Shown here: in pieces, positions 11,608 to 22,704 of the stretch | Numbering within the stretch: position 1 is the first letter of the stretch | How the letters are laid out: each line of letters opens with the position of its first letter | From: Capronia americana | Taxonomy: Eukaryota > Ascomycota > Eurotiomycetes > Chaetothyriales > Herpotrichiellaceae | Assembly (NCBI GenBank): GCA_016110215.1 | Contig: JADWQD010000004.1 | Coordinates: 2,418,001-2,482,000 of the forward strand | DNA length: 64,000 nucleotides | Reading direction: 5' to 3' | Notes under the pieces: model-generated | What the model was told of the DNA's origin: nothing | The model's input: the letters and a program-made list of their open reading frames with translations, nothing else | Databases searched by the model: none | Program-made: the position numbers and the translations under genes

Positions 11608-11943
11608 TGTGTACTGGTGCTCCTCAAGAGTTATTGCGGTTATCGAAGGCTACTGTTTGAGGATTACTCGCAGAATAAATACAAAGTTCAGAGATAACGG
11701 TCCCATCGTCTTACGCCCTTTGACTGCGACGGAGAATTGAGGTGAGAACGCCGACTGCGCCAAGCTGACAAATCTTGCCCAGACCTGTCACGTGACGGCC
11801 TTCTGCGATTTCTCATGCGTTCCCTGTTCTGCTTCTTCAACACCACGTTCCTTTACGCTTCCTCCAACAGATGGTGCGGTGAGCATCACAATCACGCCTC
11901 TTCATGCTGACAATCTGCAAAGCTTACACATCAAGCCTCTTCT
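11608..11943. other. Intergenic region upstream of RidA
   Basis: The 336 bases separate RidA from the next minus-strand gene and should contain the RidA promoter. No motif could be assigned with confidence. Confidence 0.4.
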
Positions 11944-12624
11944 TCACCAGCGTCTCCCTCTTGGACTCCGTCTTAGAGGTGCCACAGGAATGAATCCGTA
12001 GTCCTCCAGGTCTTCGCGCGCTTCCCGGCCCAAGTCTGCATCGCGCAACTCCGACAGTCTCTCCCTATCCCTTCTTTCTTGTTCATCAGCTCGTTGCTTC
12101 CCTCGTTCGGCATAGGTGGCTGCCTCGGCCCGCAAACTCGTGAGTCTGCTGTCATTGATTGGCTGACTGGTACTCGCCTCGTACGCCTCGATATGGCCAC
12201 CAAATTTGTCACGATAGGCATTGCCCTCGTTGTGCAGGGCCAGCCATCTAGCTCTGAACTCGTCTTCCCGGCGTTCTGATGCCGCTCGACGGTCGTCATC
12301 TGGATCTCGAGCCAGGATGTCATCCAGAAGGTCGTTCAGCGTCCCATTGCTCAACCCATGGGCGCGATTTCTCTCTCGCACAACCACCACAGGCCCACCT
12401 GGTCCTCTCTCTAGGAAGCCTCCGTACCCAGTGGTGCCATGCGTGTAAAAGCCTCCCATCGGAGCAAATGCCCCAGGATCGATTCCAACCCTCCAATCCC
12501 ACGTCCGAGTATTGCCGTCGAGGCCTTGTACTGAGTAATGCTCATTGACGGGTACCCAATTGGTGCGCTTGCAAGGTCCCCATCCTTTGGTGATCGGGAT
12601 TCTTCTTTGTTGCCAGAACGTCAT
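11944..12624 (-). CDS. Charged hypothetical protein, 226 residues
   Basis: A single open frame starts MTFWQQRRIPITKGWG. The first 100 residues are Gly/Trp/aromatic-rich (GGFYTHGTTGYGGFLERG). Residues 110-205 are strongly charged, with Asp/Glu/Arg heptad-like spacing that predicts a long helix. The C-terminus ends in a basic RRSPRGRRW. No signal peptide or membrane segment and no family recognised. The frame is open across a GC-rich region with consistent composition. It could be a lineage-restricted fungal gene. Confidence 0.6.
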   Translation of the reverse strand: MTFWQQRRIPITKGWGPCKRTNWVPVNEHYSVQGLDGNTRTWDWRVGIDPGAFAPMGGFYTHGTTGYGGFLERGPGGPVVVVRERNRAHGLSNGTLNDLLDDILARDPDDDRRAASERREDEFRARWLALHNEGNAYRDKFGGHIEAYEASTSQPINDSRLTSLRAEAATYAERGKQRADEQERRDRERLSELRDADLGREAREDLEDYGFIPVAPLRRSPRGRRW

Positions 12625-13899
12625 GATGAAGAAGTGACTCGTGGCGTCGCTGCTGTCACTGGAAGTTCAGAGGGTGGAAGGTGGGTAGTCAGGAAGCACC
12701 TTGCCAGGTTGGCAGAGTGGACAGATATACGAAGATCTCCTGACCTGCAGGCAGATTCATGTTCTGACGTCCTAGAGGATGTTCCGCGAAAAAGGCGTCA
12801 ATGTTACACCAAGCACTGCTACACACACCTTGTAAAGGCATCCAATCGATTGTCGCGGACAACAGTCTCCGAGATGTGACAGCACTTTCGCACCTGAATT
12901 GGCAAATCCATACAGCTGACATAGCGTCATAATCGACTGAATTCAGCCTTGCCCAGCACAATTCCTCAGGGCAGACAGGTGTACAACCACGAGAAGATCT
13001 ACTGGCTGGTCCTCTTCCACCGCATCTTCGCCTTGCCACCATCGTATCCGGCAATGTGCTGCTGGACCACTACACCTCTTCGACTGATCGCTCTTTTCAT
13101 CAGCGCCGTGCCCGGGCAACCCTGAGCTCCACAGAGACAATCAGTTTCACATTTCCAGTCATCCTCAATCTCGAATTCAGCCGGTCTCACGCCCTCTCCC
13201 GCCCGACCAGCGCCGCCGGGACCCAAACACACCGCCGTTGCTCACACCGCACTTCAGAAATTGCACCCTTGGCATACCACATCCTGCCTCCCTTGCCTCC
13301 CCAAGCAGAGCCCAGCAGGGCATCCCGCCATTTCTGATACATATCTCTGTGACGATCCACAAAGTACGCTCGATGCTCCTACTACCAGGGGTATTGTGTT
13401 GTTGGACTCAATTAAATATGATTGTTCCTCAATGCTATGAAATTGTCCCTTCAGGTGTGTGAACGCTGTGCGCGTTATCGCGCCAAGGATTGCAGACGAG
13501 GTGCAACATTGACTGCACTGACGATGATGGCTGGTGACATTGACTCCCTGGAAGCATGTTTCAAGTCTCTATTCACTCGATCTCCATTAGTCGGATATCG
13601 TCTGCGCGGCGTCTCCAGCTGAGACATCTTGTTCTTCACGAGCAGATTAGCTTTTGATCTTGGAACGCAGATGCAATTCACTCACGAGGACTCGACGGCA
13701 TCGAAGGAATGTCCAGTGAAGAACTGGGTATTGCTGATCCTACTGGCCGTCGCTTCGAATCTAGTCGCGAGGTCCGTGCCGTCCTCGAGGTCATATTACC
13801 AGTTGCCCTCTTCATCACGCGTCGGCATGAGGGCTCAGATTATCCAAGGCAATATTTCGGAAATAAGGGTGACCTCCTTCGCTAGCCGTGTTGCTAGCA
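12625..13899. other. Intergenic region, no supported gene
   Basis: About 1.3 kb carries several short open frames on both strands, none with recognisable protein features or a convincing exon chain. A tRNA A-box-like string at about 12707 has no matching B box. Confidence 0.4.
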
Positions 13900-14380
13900 C
13901 TAGCGCAGGGAGAAACCCGTATACCACAGCCCCGGAGTGGTCTCTGCGACGGTGACTTCAACTGCGTCAACAGGTGTCTCCGTGTCCGCGGGCGCAGTAA
14001 CGGCTGCCGTTGCGGTAGATGCTTTCCCAGTGCCGGAATCACTCTTGGTTGTATCCTTTGCGATCTCTTTCTCCGGTTCTTTCTTCTCCTCGTTCTGTAC
14101 GAAGGTCAAATGGAGCTGGGTGTCCGGTGTAAGGAGGGTGGAATCGTTCAAGGGCCAATCAATAAAACCGAACAAGTGATCTTCGTGGGCACCACGGATC
14201 TTGAAGAGTACGATTGAGTGAGGTTCCTTCTCGAAGAAAGCCTTCTGTTCTGAAAAGGCGCCGCTCTCTTGTGCCAGAAACTGGGCGGTTGAGACTGATA
14301 CTTGTATGTCGCGTTTGTGAGGTTCAGGGTCGAGCCAGGTATCGAAGGGCCGCTTGAGGGTTGTGCCTCACAAATTGCGA
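13900..14380 (-). CDS. Unrecognised protein, C-terminal part; 5' end not resolved
   Basis: One minus-strand frame is open from about 14379 to the stop at 13900 (about 155 codons). It reads like real protein, with text such as PFDTWLDPEPHKRD, FFEKEPHSIVLFKIRG and HEDHLFGFIDWPLND, then an acidic, Thr/Ala-rich tail ending TPGLWYTGFSLR. A TGA lies just upstream in the same frame, so an upstream exon must exist. A plausible acceptor is TTGTGAG at about 14371, and a 46-nt intron-like sequence with branch GCTAATC lies slightly further upstream, but I could not join them to an ATG without breaking the frame. Family unknown. A pseudogene is possible. Confidence 0.45.
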
Positions 14381-14696
14381 TTGCTCTGCAGCAGATTAGC
14401 ATGGCTCTCACGGGTGGGCAGGACTTCCTACAGCTAATATATATAGTAGGGACCATGTTGGGATGGATACAGAAGACATCTATGCTTCTGTTGCGAATTT
14501 ATCATCATTACTTGGCGGACATCGGCACAAAGCAGCTTTGTGAAGCAAATGGGAGTCATGAATCCCATGGAAACTGTCTTTATCTGGACTTAGCAAACTA
14601 TGCACCATGCGCCAGATTCCAATGGTCTTTGACCTCAAACCTCCACATACACCATACAACCCTGGACCGGAGTCACAGATTACCAAAGTCGTTTGT

Positions 14697-16301
14697 TCAG
14701 CGTAAAGGACCAAACTTCACATCACCATCCGACCGCCTCATCCACTCAAGTTTCAACATCCTCAGCTCGGAATCCCCTTTGGAATGTTGTGGAAACCCTT
14801 TCGGATCCCCGTCCACAAGCACATCAGCATGCACGGCATTCCAATGACGATGGCGTCCAGCTGGAGTCGAAAATGCCGATAGACATACCTCGCAGTCCCA
14901 AAGCCGTGCCTTCCGTAGGTGCAGGAGCTTCATGTGCCGGTTTAGGCCAGATTGTGTGGCAAAGGCTCTGCTACATCGATTGCATTCGATACTGACATTC
15001 TCGGTCTCCGGACTCCCTGCGATATTGGCTCCTGCAGCCTGCTCCCGCCACCACTCCTGAGCCACAGTCCCCATTGTCGAGTATTCGGAGTGCAGCATCG
15101 TGTCGGGTTTTGACGTCGGAACAGCTGTCGTCAGGGTTGTGTCCTCCGTAGTGATTTCAAAGGCAACGCTGGTGGGAGTACACATTCGAGCGGCTTTCCA
15201 GTCATATAAACGCCCCTCTCGCGACGGTCCGTCCTTTCCATCCCCTGAAGATGGGACCGCCTCGGATATTATTCTGCCATTCGAGTCGGTGCGGTTTGAG
15301 GCTCCAGTGGTACTTGCAGTTCTCGGAGTCGGGCCGACCTGTGCAGCTAGAGTGACAATCTGATTTGCAAGAGCTTGAGCCGCTTGTCGACATTGGCGCC
15401 ATCGATTCTCTCTCTTCTTCTCGCGCCCGATCTCGAACTGGCCTTCATTGCCTGAGATTGAACCTGGCGTCGTCGACTGTGAACCGGCCTGGCACTCCAC
15501 TGAATGATGGAGATGATGTGCCCTGCCGGACACGACCTCTCTTGACCTCCCCGCCGCCGCCGCCGCGATAACCTTTCTCCTTTTTGACAGCTTCTGGCTC
15601 CTCCTCTGCTTGAACTGGAACCTCTCCTTACCTCTGGACCGGCACGTCCCGCCGCCCTGTCGGTGTCGCTTCTTGCAGTTCGAACGTCTCTTATCTCTCC
15701 GCTGAACGACCTTGCCATCACCCAGATCCCAGACATGGATCTGTTCCTTCAAAGCCGGCATCTGCCACCCTGGCCAATACGGCGTCTTGAAGGACACCAC
15801 TTCTCCCCTAGCAGGAATGCTGCCGCTACCGGATAGAGGTGTTGTAGGCCGTTTCGAGGATGAGATGAACATGCTCTTCGCACTAGCGGGTTCGCATCCA
15901 AGAGACTCAGATCCCTCCCCAGCACCCGAGCCGCGAGTCTCGGGCTGCATCACCGAAGCCTCACTACGGCCTGGCCGAGCCGATCTCAAGCTAGGCATTC
16001 CAAACACAAGAGCCATCAAAGCGGGGAAAGGTAGGCACCACGACCATGCTCGCGCCCACGTCCATACACAAGTCCATGCGTTTCGTTGTTCAGGTTCTTG
16101 GACTTCTTCTTCGTCTTTGTCGTCGTCGTATTTGTATTCGAATTCGACCTCGACCTCGATCTTGAATTGAGTTCCAGGTTGGGTTTGTTCCTCACCTCGC
16201 TGGAGATTCTTGGTCTCGATCTTGTCGCTATGCTGGGACATATCACCTTCTTGAGACTGACTAGTAGAATTCCCACCGTTGTTTGTGCTGCGAGGTTTCA
16301 T
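14697..16301 (-). CDS. C2H2 zinc-finger protein with N-terminal hydrophobic segment
   Basis: A single 534-residue frame. Two C2H2 fingers lie near the C-terminus: Cys440/Cys443 with His456/His461 (CNRCSRAFATQSGLNRH) and Cys470/Cys473 with His486/His491 (CEVCLSAFSTPAGRHRH). An acidic stretch (residues 48-72) precedes a Trp-rich hydrophobic segment at about 75-104 (WSWCLPFPALMALVFGM), which could be a membrane anchor. A Lys/Arg-rich region lies at about 200-260. The fingers suggest sequence-specific DNA binding. The hydrophobic segment is unusual for a soluble regulator. The start ATG opens onto a region packed with simple repeats, which would be its promoter and 5' UTR. Confidence 0.7.
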   Translation of the reverse strand: MKPRSTNNGGNSTSQSQEGDMSQHSDKIETKNLQRGEEQTQPGTQFKIEVEVEFEYKYDDDKDEEEVQEPEQRNAWTCVWTWARAWSWCLPFPALMALVFGMPSLRSARPGRSEASVMQPETRGSGAGEGSESLGCEPASAKSMFISSSKRPTTPLSGSGSIPARGEVVSFKTPYWPGWQMPALKEQIHVWDLGDGKVVQRRDKRRSNCKKRHRQGGGTCRSRGKERFQFKQRRSQKLSKRRKVIAAAAAGRSREVVSGRAHHLHHSVECQAGSQSTTPGSISGNEGQFEIGREKKRENRWRQCRQAAQALANQIVTLAAQVGPTPRTASTTGASNRTDSNGRIISEAVPSSGDGKDGPSREGRLYDWKAARMCTPTSVAFEITTEDTTLTTAVPTSKPDTMLHSEYSTMGTVAQEWWREQAAGANIAGSPETENVSIECNRCSRAFATQSGLNRHMKLLHLRKARLWDCEVCLSAFSTPAGRHRHWNAVHADVLVDGDPKGFPQHSKGDSELRMLKLEWMRRSDGDVKFGPLR

Positions 16302-16401
16302 CTCTGCGCAAAATTGAAGAGAGCGAGATGGTATATTTTACGATTGGCGTATGAAGAGGGAGAAAGAGGTAGAGAGGGAGGGAGGTAAGGAGAGGAAGAT
16401 C

Positions 16402-16470
16402 GAGTGTGAGTGAATGAGTGAGTGAGGGACAGAGAGCGAGAGAGAGAGAGAGAGTGTGTGTGTGTGTGTA
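16402..16470. repeat. GAGT/GA/GT compound microsatellite
   Basis: Runs of GAGT, then GAGAGA, then GTGTGT follow one another directly, about 100 bp upstream of the C2H2 gene start. Confidence 0.85.
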
Positions 16471-16569
16471 TGTACATGTGAGAGAGTGAATAAGACTATA
16501 TAGAGATAAAGTGATATATCCCATATCACTTCGAATCTCGACTCCTTAACTTCTTGAGACCATTAGAGG

Positions 16570-16622
16570 CACTGAGTGAATGAGTGAGTAGGTGAGTGAG
16601 TGAACGAGTGAGTAAGTGACTC
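16570..16622. repeat. Imperfect GAGT/GAGTGAAT repeat
   Basis: GAGTGAATGAGTGAGTAGGTGA-type units repeat for about 50 bp with scattered substitutions. Confidence 0.8.
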
Positions 16623-16633
16623 AGACACAATAA

Positions 16634-16726
16634 TTCACACATACACACATACACATACACATACACACATACACACATACACACATACACATACACATAC
16701 ACACATACACATACACACATATATAC
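16634..16726. repeat. ACACAT/ACAT interspersed microsatellite
   Basis: Alternating ACACAT and ACACACAT units cover about 90 bp and run into TATATA at the right end. Confidence 0.9.
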
Positions 16727-16984
16727 ATATATTCAGGTCCACGTCCACGCTCACGTTCACATTACATGCTACAGGTAGAAAAGCTATTGCTTCATCAGTC
16801 GTTAGTCACCACCATATCATATCAATAATATCATATCATAACATATCATATTAAGTCGAATCGAGTCGGATTAAGTCGAATAGGACCCACTCATCACTTT
16901 AGAGACTTTACAGTCTTTGACACACTTACTTCACTTCACCTCGTTCGTCACTCGATCATGCCATCTCTTTCACTATCACGTCGC

Positions 16985-17010
16985 TTATTATTATTATTAT
17001 TATTATTATA
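16985..17010. repeat. TTA microsatellite
   Basis: About eight TTA units in a row. Confidence 0.85.
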
Positions 17011-17350
17011 CTTACGTTGAGAGGACGCGAAAGTTTCAGAGATAGGTAGCATAGACAGACAGGCAGGCAGGTAAATAGGTAGGTAGGTATGTCCTCAGAA
17101 GGATACGAGGAAGTGAACAGAAAGAAGATAGGGGGAGAGAAAGACAGGGGAAGAGCAAAGAAAGAGTTGTGTATGTTTATGTTTATGCACGACAGGATTT
17201 CAATTGGCGTGGATCTACGGTAGATGGACATGTTTTACTCTGTGTGTATGTGACTGAGTGACCGAGTGATCGAGTGACTTACTCTCTCGACACCCCGCCC
17301 CGTCACGCACCCTGACCATAATATATATCTATCTATCATCCAGAACCTCC

Positions 17351-17414
17351 CTGCCTCCCTGCCTCCCTGCCTCCCTGCCTCCCTGCCTCCCTGCCTCCCT
17401 GCCTCCCTGCCTCC
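17351..17414. repeat. 8-bp tandem repeat CTGCCTCC, eight perfect copies
   Basis: The unit CTGCCTCC occurs eight times without error, with partial copies on both sides. It is strongly strand-asymmetric (pyrimidine-rich on +). Confidence 0.95.
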
Positions 17415-17687
17415 CTTCTAGCCCGCACCCCAGATCTGGTGAGTGGAGCCCACGTATCCCCTCAGACATAGAAATATGTAAATGAATATCCGGATATATA
17501 ATAGGATAACCTCTCGCCGTTCGCCCGGTTGCGTGCATTGGGTTGTGCGTTGGGAAGAGTCTGTGATGTTTGATGCAGGATTATCTTCGTCCAAAGCTCG
17601 CCGTGTAGTAGTTACTATATCTCGAGGCCAGAAGGAGGTTCCGAATAGAGTGGTGGCAGGATCTTTGTCTGAAAAAAATTGTCGAAT

Positions 17688-17709
17688 GCTCGCTCGCTCG
17701 CTCGCTCGC
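17688..17709. repeat. GCTC microsatellite
   Basis: Five and a half units of GCTC. Confidence 0.85.
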
Positions 17710-17754
17710 CGCTATCTCATCTACTGTACTTCATGTCCCTTATTCGATGGTCCT

Positions 17755-17784
17755 TGGTCAATTGTTCCCTGGTCAATTGTTCCC
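17755..17784. repeat. Perfect 15-bp tandem duplication
   Basis: The 15-mer TGGTCAATTGTTCCC occurs twice head to tail. Each unit contains the palindrome CAATTG. Confidence 0.9.
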
Positions 17785-18371
17785 TACGCTTAGCCTGTTC
17801 GCCTTATCTTGCCATTCCAAATATGGCGGCGTACATCTCGATTCTCTTCATTGCCATGTTGTCCCTCATCCCTCACGACTGTCGCGAACGTGGCCTGCAT
17901 TTTCGAGTCGGCCGATGAATAGATTTCAGGGCCTGAGAGAGAGAATGATGCACGAGCCATGAGATAATGTCTCTTACTTCTTTCTTGTGATGTGCTGCAG
18001 CCCCGGTTTAGATCTTGCTTGGGAATTCAGGTGCAGCAGATTTCCATGGACATTCGTATAGCTTCCAGAACCCAGAACTTGGTCCTACAAAGTCGATGCC
18101 GATGGAGGACACCACTTCTTGAACAGGCGATTTCGCTCGGTCCGAACCTCAACTGCCCGAGGTATTGGTCGATGGGATGATAGGTTTGGCCATCGGCGAA
18201 TACCCCTGTCGGAATACCATTTCCGTTCCAGCCAAGCGAGACATAGATCGACACAGAACCAGGAACTGCTGCTCTCGGTGGATCGTGAATCTGTGTAGAC
18301 TTCCACCGAGGGACATTTCAGATCTGGCTTCACTCCATCAAAGGAATTGCGAAGTACAGAGCGTTCAGGCT

Positions 18372-19945
18372 TCAGCCGTCCAGCACGGGCGCAAAGTTTG
18401 ATTTCTTCCTCAGCACAAGACCGATCTTCATGAAGATAAAAGGCACAGGCAGCAACGCCGCCGCAACAGCGCCAAGGACTGATGTTGCAGGTCCGACTCC
18501 CATGGTGTGGTACATTGGTCGAGCGGCGAGTGGAAGGCCAGCAGCCAAGACGCTGCGGAGAAAGGTATTCGCGGCGGTCGCGCTGGCGGCATACAGCCCG
18601 TAGACGTCCACAAGGTAGTTGATGCCTATATTATCTGTCAACGTGATGTTCACGGGAAGGAAATCCAAGACGACTTGAACTTACATTGTTGGAAGATGAT
18701 GTTGAAGCCGCCTCCGATAAAACCGGCCGCAATGACTGGAGAGGCCCATGGATGTCTCGGGGCAGCTGTCCAGGCGAACCAGAAAATACCAATGACCATG
18801 AGAACGGCGCCGATGGCGAGAGGTGGAAGCCTTGCTTCGGGGACGGGTCGCCCGTTAGACGCTCTGCATTTTCGTCTGTACAGAGGTTGGTTCCCCAGAT
18901 TGATGCCTGTTGCGGCAAGGATGCCCACGAACATGCCCAGGAATGGCAGCGAGCCGACCACGGGTGACCAGTGGCGCTGCTCTTCGAAGACTATGGGGAA
19001 CACTTGAAGGGTGAGGTAGAGTATGGCGTAGACGAACGAGGCGTAGAATGCTATGCAGGTCACCATGGGTTCGGTGATCAGCATTTTCAGCGGTCGAGAG
19101 AGCTGTTTGGTTATGATGGACTTGATGTCGACCTTGATCCTTTCGTGCGGATGGTAATATAAAGTGTTGCCGGTCTGCTCCCGCATTCTCTGCGCCTTTC
19201 GCTTCAGGAGGACCGGCGGGTACATTTCCGGCATGCAGAAGAATGTCAGGGCCACAACGGCGAAGTTGAGCAACGCCACGGTGTATTCGGTCCATCGCCA
19301 TCCCATGTGAGGATTGACTAGAATGGCTGCACCGATTGTCGGGCCTAAAGTCGGCCCGCCAACGACACAAACACCATACATACACACGGCTGTTCCGCGA
19401 GCTTCTCGAGACCAGATATCGCCCAAGGCGGCATTGACGTTGCTGACAGCAGCCGAGCCGAAGAAGCCGCTGAAGAACCGGTTGATGAAGACAGATTGTG
19501 CGTTCCTGCTGACCGCGGTGCCGATCGAAAAGCACACCAAGCACGTCGCTGCAGGTAACATGGACCATCTCCGACCCCATACTTCGCTGAGAGGTGCCCA
19601 AACCAGGGGACCAAACGCAAAGCCGATGATGTAGAGCGAGACATTCAGGACGACCACCTCCTCGCTGACGTCAACGTATTCGGCGATGGTGCGGCTTGCC
19701 GGCGCGATGATGCTCGAGGCCAAACTGGCGCCAAAGGCCAGCATGCCCAGCTGAAAGGTCACCCACGATTTGAATGGAGTGGACCAGTTCTGCGGATTTT
19801 CCGGATCGTCTTCATCCTCCCATCCGACGAGGATTTCGGTTTTTTCGACGTCCACCACGATATTCTTCTCGGACGGGGCCTGCGCCGCTGATAAAGAGCC
19901 GGCTTCTGCCTCGACATCTTTCGTTGTCAACGTGTCTTGCGCCAT
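18372..19945 (-). CDS. MFS transporter, DHA1 (drug:H+ antiporter) type
   Basis: Exons 18685-19945 and 18372-18625 are joined over a 59-nt intron (GTAAGT...AATATAG, phase 1), giving 504 residues. The acidic cytosolic N-terminus ends in DDPENPQNWS, the hallmark preceding TM1 of fungal DHA1 exporters. WAPLSEVWGRR matches motif A in loop 2-3. GPTLGPTIGAAI followed by GWRWTEY matches the antiporter motif C region and the loop after TM5. The second exon adds the last two or three helices (GINYLVDVYGLYAASATAAN). It is expected in the plasma membrane, exporting polyamines, drugs or a secondary metabolite; the substrate is not predictable. I chose the ATG at 19945 (MAQDTLTT); an in-frame ATG at 20011 would add 22 residues. 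Confidence 0.92.
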
Positions 19946-21277
19946 TCCCTCGACCGACCCGTACCTGAAGACTCGAGGACATGGTGAGATCGAAAAGCAG
20001 AATTGCAACAAGAGTTTTGTACGGATGCAGGGCCAAGTTCAAAGTTTCGTACAAACCCAGCGGCCGACGCCTTCCCCAAGAGGAGCAGGATGCAGCGGGC
20101 AATCCCACCGTGCGTCCCCTCCCCCAATGAGGACTCGGAGAATGACCGATCTCAACAATAGGATGCCGATTAGCCGCATCGAGTGGCTTCGCCTCTGGCG
20201 ATATCGGGCACTAGCGGAGGAGATCCACGGCATTATCGGTGATTCTTGCAAACCGTCGAGATCGAAGGGTCATCTCCTCGATATCGAAAATTTAGAACCA
20301 CCATTCTTTGGGATGCGACGGCCTCGGACCCTTCCGACGCTCTTCTTTCTCGCTCAGCGGCCATGCCATGGAAGATGTATGACGGGGGCAAATCCTGTAG
20401 CATTGTGCACATCGCGATGGCGTATTTGATCGGTTTGTGTGTCTCATAATGTCTCTCAGTTGCATAGGTGGTGCATACCGTGGAACTCGATAACCTACCT
20501 GTACCACCTCATAGGGCCGTTGTCTCAGCCGACGACGACCTTGGGAAAATACTGTCGATGATCAGGTCGTGAATGTCCAGACTGTTTCGCGCGTCGGAGA
20601 GTAGGAGATGACCTCGAACCAAGCTCTTCAATTTTGAGCATGGACGGGGAGGCGGCCGCAAGGCTGCACCCAGAATGGAGCGGAGGCGTTTTGCTCTAAG
20701 CATTGAAGCTGGGAGGGGCGATATGGAGACACACCCTCGCCATCGCTGAGATTGTCGAGTGGATGCGTCGAGGAGGTGAGTTCTCTCCAGCCTTTTCCAT
20801 TGTGCATTTAGAAGGCCATTTATTTCAGAGAGACGGTACGCATCACCGTGTTAGGCTATGCTGCATCATTGCGCACTTTCCCAGGGGAATAACCAACATA
20901 AGGTCGCCCGTCGTCAGGTTGCACGGGAGGAGCGACCCATACAGTCGCCACAATCTCGGTTCCCGCCATCCACAGGGCGCTGTCCGTTCCTGTAGCCAAG
21001 TTCCCTACAGGATCTTGTTGCTAGGCTCACGGAACGAAGTTTGAGGGCAGGTATGGCTCTATTATGTATGTGGTCTCCAACCGGTCATATACCGGTGATC
21101 AAGGGTTGGCCTCACCAAAGCCACGCAATACACGATCCCAAAGCATACACACGTCAGCAATTCCATGTCATTGCCATTATCATGATAGGCTCTTTCGCCA
21201 AAAACCCTGTCCGTACACAGTATTGCAAGCGAGCAGGCTGTCAACCTATTGTCGCCTGCTTCCCCAGCTTAAGGCCG
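19946..21277. other. Intergenic region, no supported gene
   Basis: About 1.3 kb upstream of the DHA1 gene contains only short frames without recognisable protein. It should contain the DHA1 promoter and the 3' UTR of the oxygenase gene. Confidence 0.4.
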
Positions 21278-22704
21278 TCAAGTCGCAACCGCGACACTTC
21301 TCAACCTCACCTCCTCCCCACCGTCCCCCTTGAGCCGATAATCCTTTGAGGTATTCCACACGCGCCACTCCCCGGCATTGACCGGCTCGTACAGCTTCTT
21401 CTCCCCTTGCCTCAACAAGATCGGGTCGATCAAGGTCTCGGGATCCGGATGCACAAAGAACGGAATGCTAAACCGCGCCGGCAACACGTCGCCCGGGAAC
21501 CTATCGCGCGACGGACTGACCACCCTGTGCCGAGTGGACTTGACCCTCCCGTTCGTGTACCGCACCAAGAGATCCGCGATGTTGATCAACACGGTCCCTT
21601 CAACAGGCGGCGCGGGCACGAAATTCCCATCGTGGTTGGGATCGATTTCCAACCCCCCGATCTGGTCCTGGAACAGCAACGTGCAGAGTCCGAAGTCGGT
21701 ATGGGCGTTGATCCTCGCGTGGCCTTCTTGCTCGACAATCTCTCTCTCGATGGCAGGGTAGTGGATCAGGCGTAACTGCGGATCCGCGCGCTTGGTGATG
21801 GCCTCGAAGAAGTCGTCGCCCAGGTCCATCACCATGGCCAGACATTTGAGCACGTTCATCGCGAGCACGAAGCACTGCCCGTAAAACTCGTCGAGGGTGG
21901 ACTTGAAGTCCGAGACGTCTGCGTCGGAAGGGCACAGATCGTTGACGAAGCGGCGGTGCTCGTAGCATTCCTTGTGGTCGTTGATCCCTTCGGCCCCATC
22001 GGCCGTGTATCCCTGATTGACGTGCGGGTTGGAGAGTTTGTACTTGAGTTTAGCTTCGAGGGGTAAGGAGAAGAATTTCTGGGCCTGCGACGAGATAGTC
22101 AGAATAGGTTAGAGAGTCCGCAGAATGCATTTGAAGCTTGAGACGCCACCACAAGATGAGCCTTGCCTCGACGTAAGGTAGGATAGATAGGGCAGGATAG
22201 GACAGGACAGGATAGGATAGGATATATCCACAGCATGACAGAGAGGAGAGCCCTTTCCACACAGATGCCAACACCACTAAAACAAAACTCTCCATACTCA
22301 TACTGACAAACATACTGAAACTGACAAGCATACTGAAACCGGAAATCAAACTCGAATTCAAACTCATTCTGTAACTGTAACTGTAACTATAGCTCAACTA
22401 AAACTCGTCCTCATCTCAACTGATCACATCACATCGTAACTATCGCAAAACGATCGCATACTAATCACGGAATGAACAGGGATAATTATGTACTCACCAA
22501 CGCAAAGATCTCCTCGACCCTCGTCCCCGCAATGCCATGGTCGCGGATATACACGAACCCGACGCTCGAAAAGGCATCGTACACCTCGCGCGCCACGGCC
22601 TTTTGAGCCGCCCGGTCGCCTGTGAGGAACTTGTCGAACGAGACTACGGGGATAGATGGGGACGGGGACGGAAGTTGTGGGGTTGTGGATGACATTTCTG
22701 TCAT
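21278..22704 (-). CDS. 2-oxoglutarate/Fe(II)-dependent oxygenase (isopenicillin N synthase-like)
   Basis: Exons 22498-22704 and 21278-22084 give 337 residues. The N-terminal DIOX_N part contains IPVVSFDKF and GFVYIRDHGI. The double-stranded beta-helix carries the iron ligands His197 and Asp199 (HTDFG) and His255 (STRHRV). Arg273 and Ser275 (RFSIPFF) are the 2-oxoglutarate-binding pair. The exon junction joins EIFAL to AQKFFSLP, which is continuous in the family. The intron is 413 nt (GTGAGT...GTCGCAG), far longer than other introns here, and is filled with simple repeats. Members hydroxylate or desaturate small molecules, often in secondary metabolism, and are cytosolic. It lies between two MFS transporters on the same strand. 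Confidence 0.9.
22085..22497 (-). repeat. Repeat-filled 413-nt intron of the oxygenase gene
   Basis: The intron contains GGATA-type runs (about 22175-22230), a TACTGAAACTGACAAGCA-like duplication (about 22300-22345) and CTGTAA repeats (about 22372-22388). No exon is needed here because the protein is continuous across it. Confidence 0.7.

Larger units (their letters stand above)
16302..18371. other. 2-kb microsatellite-rich region without genes
   Basis: No credible coding frame is present. The stretch combines many different short tandem repeats, listed separately, with AT-biased spacer. It separates the C2H2 gene (promoter side) from the 3' end of the DHA1 transporter. Confidence 0.6.

Noticed and set aside
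12705..12720. tRNA-like A box (TGGCAGAGTGG)
   Set aside because: No B box (GGTTCGA-type) at a suitable distance and no acceptor stem or cloverleaf could be folded by eye.
18855..19601. 248-codon minus frame inside the DHA1 gene
   Set aside because: Shadow of the real MFS frame.
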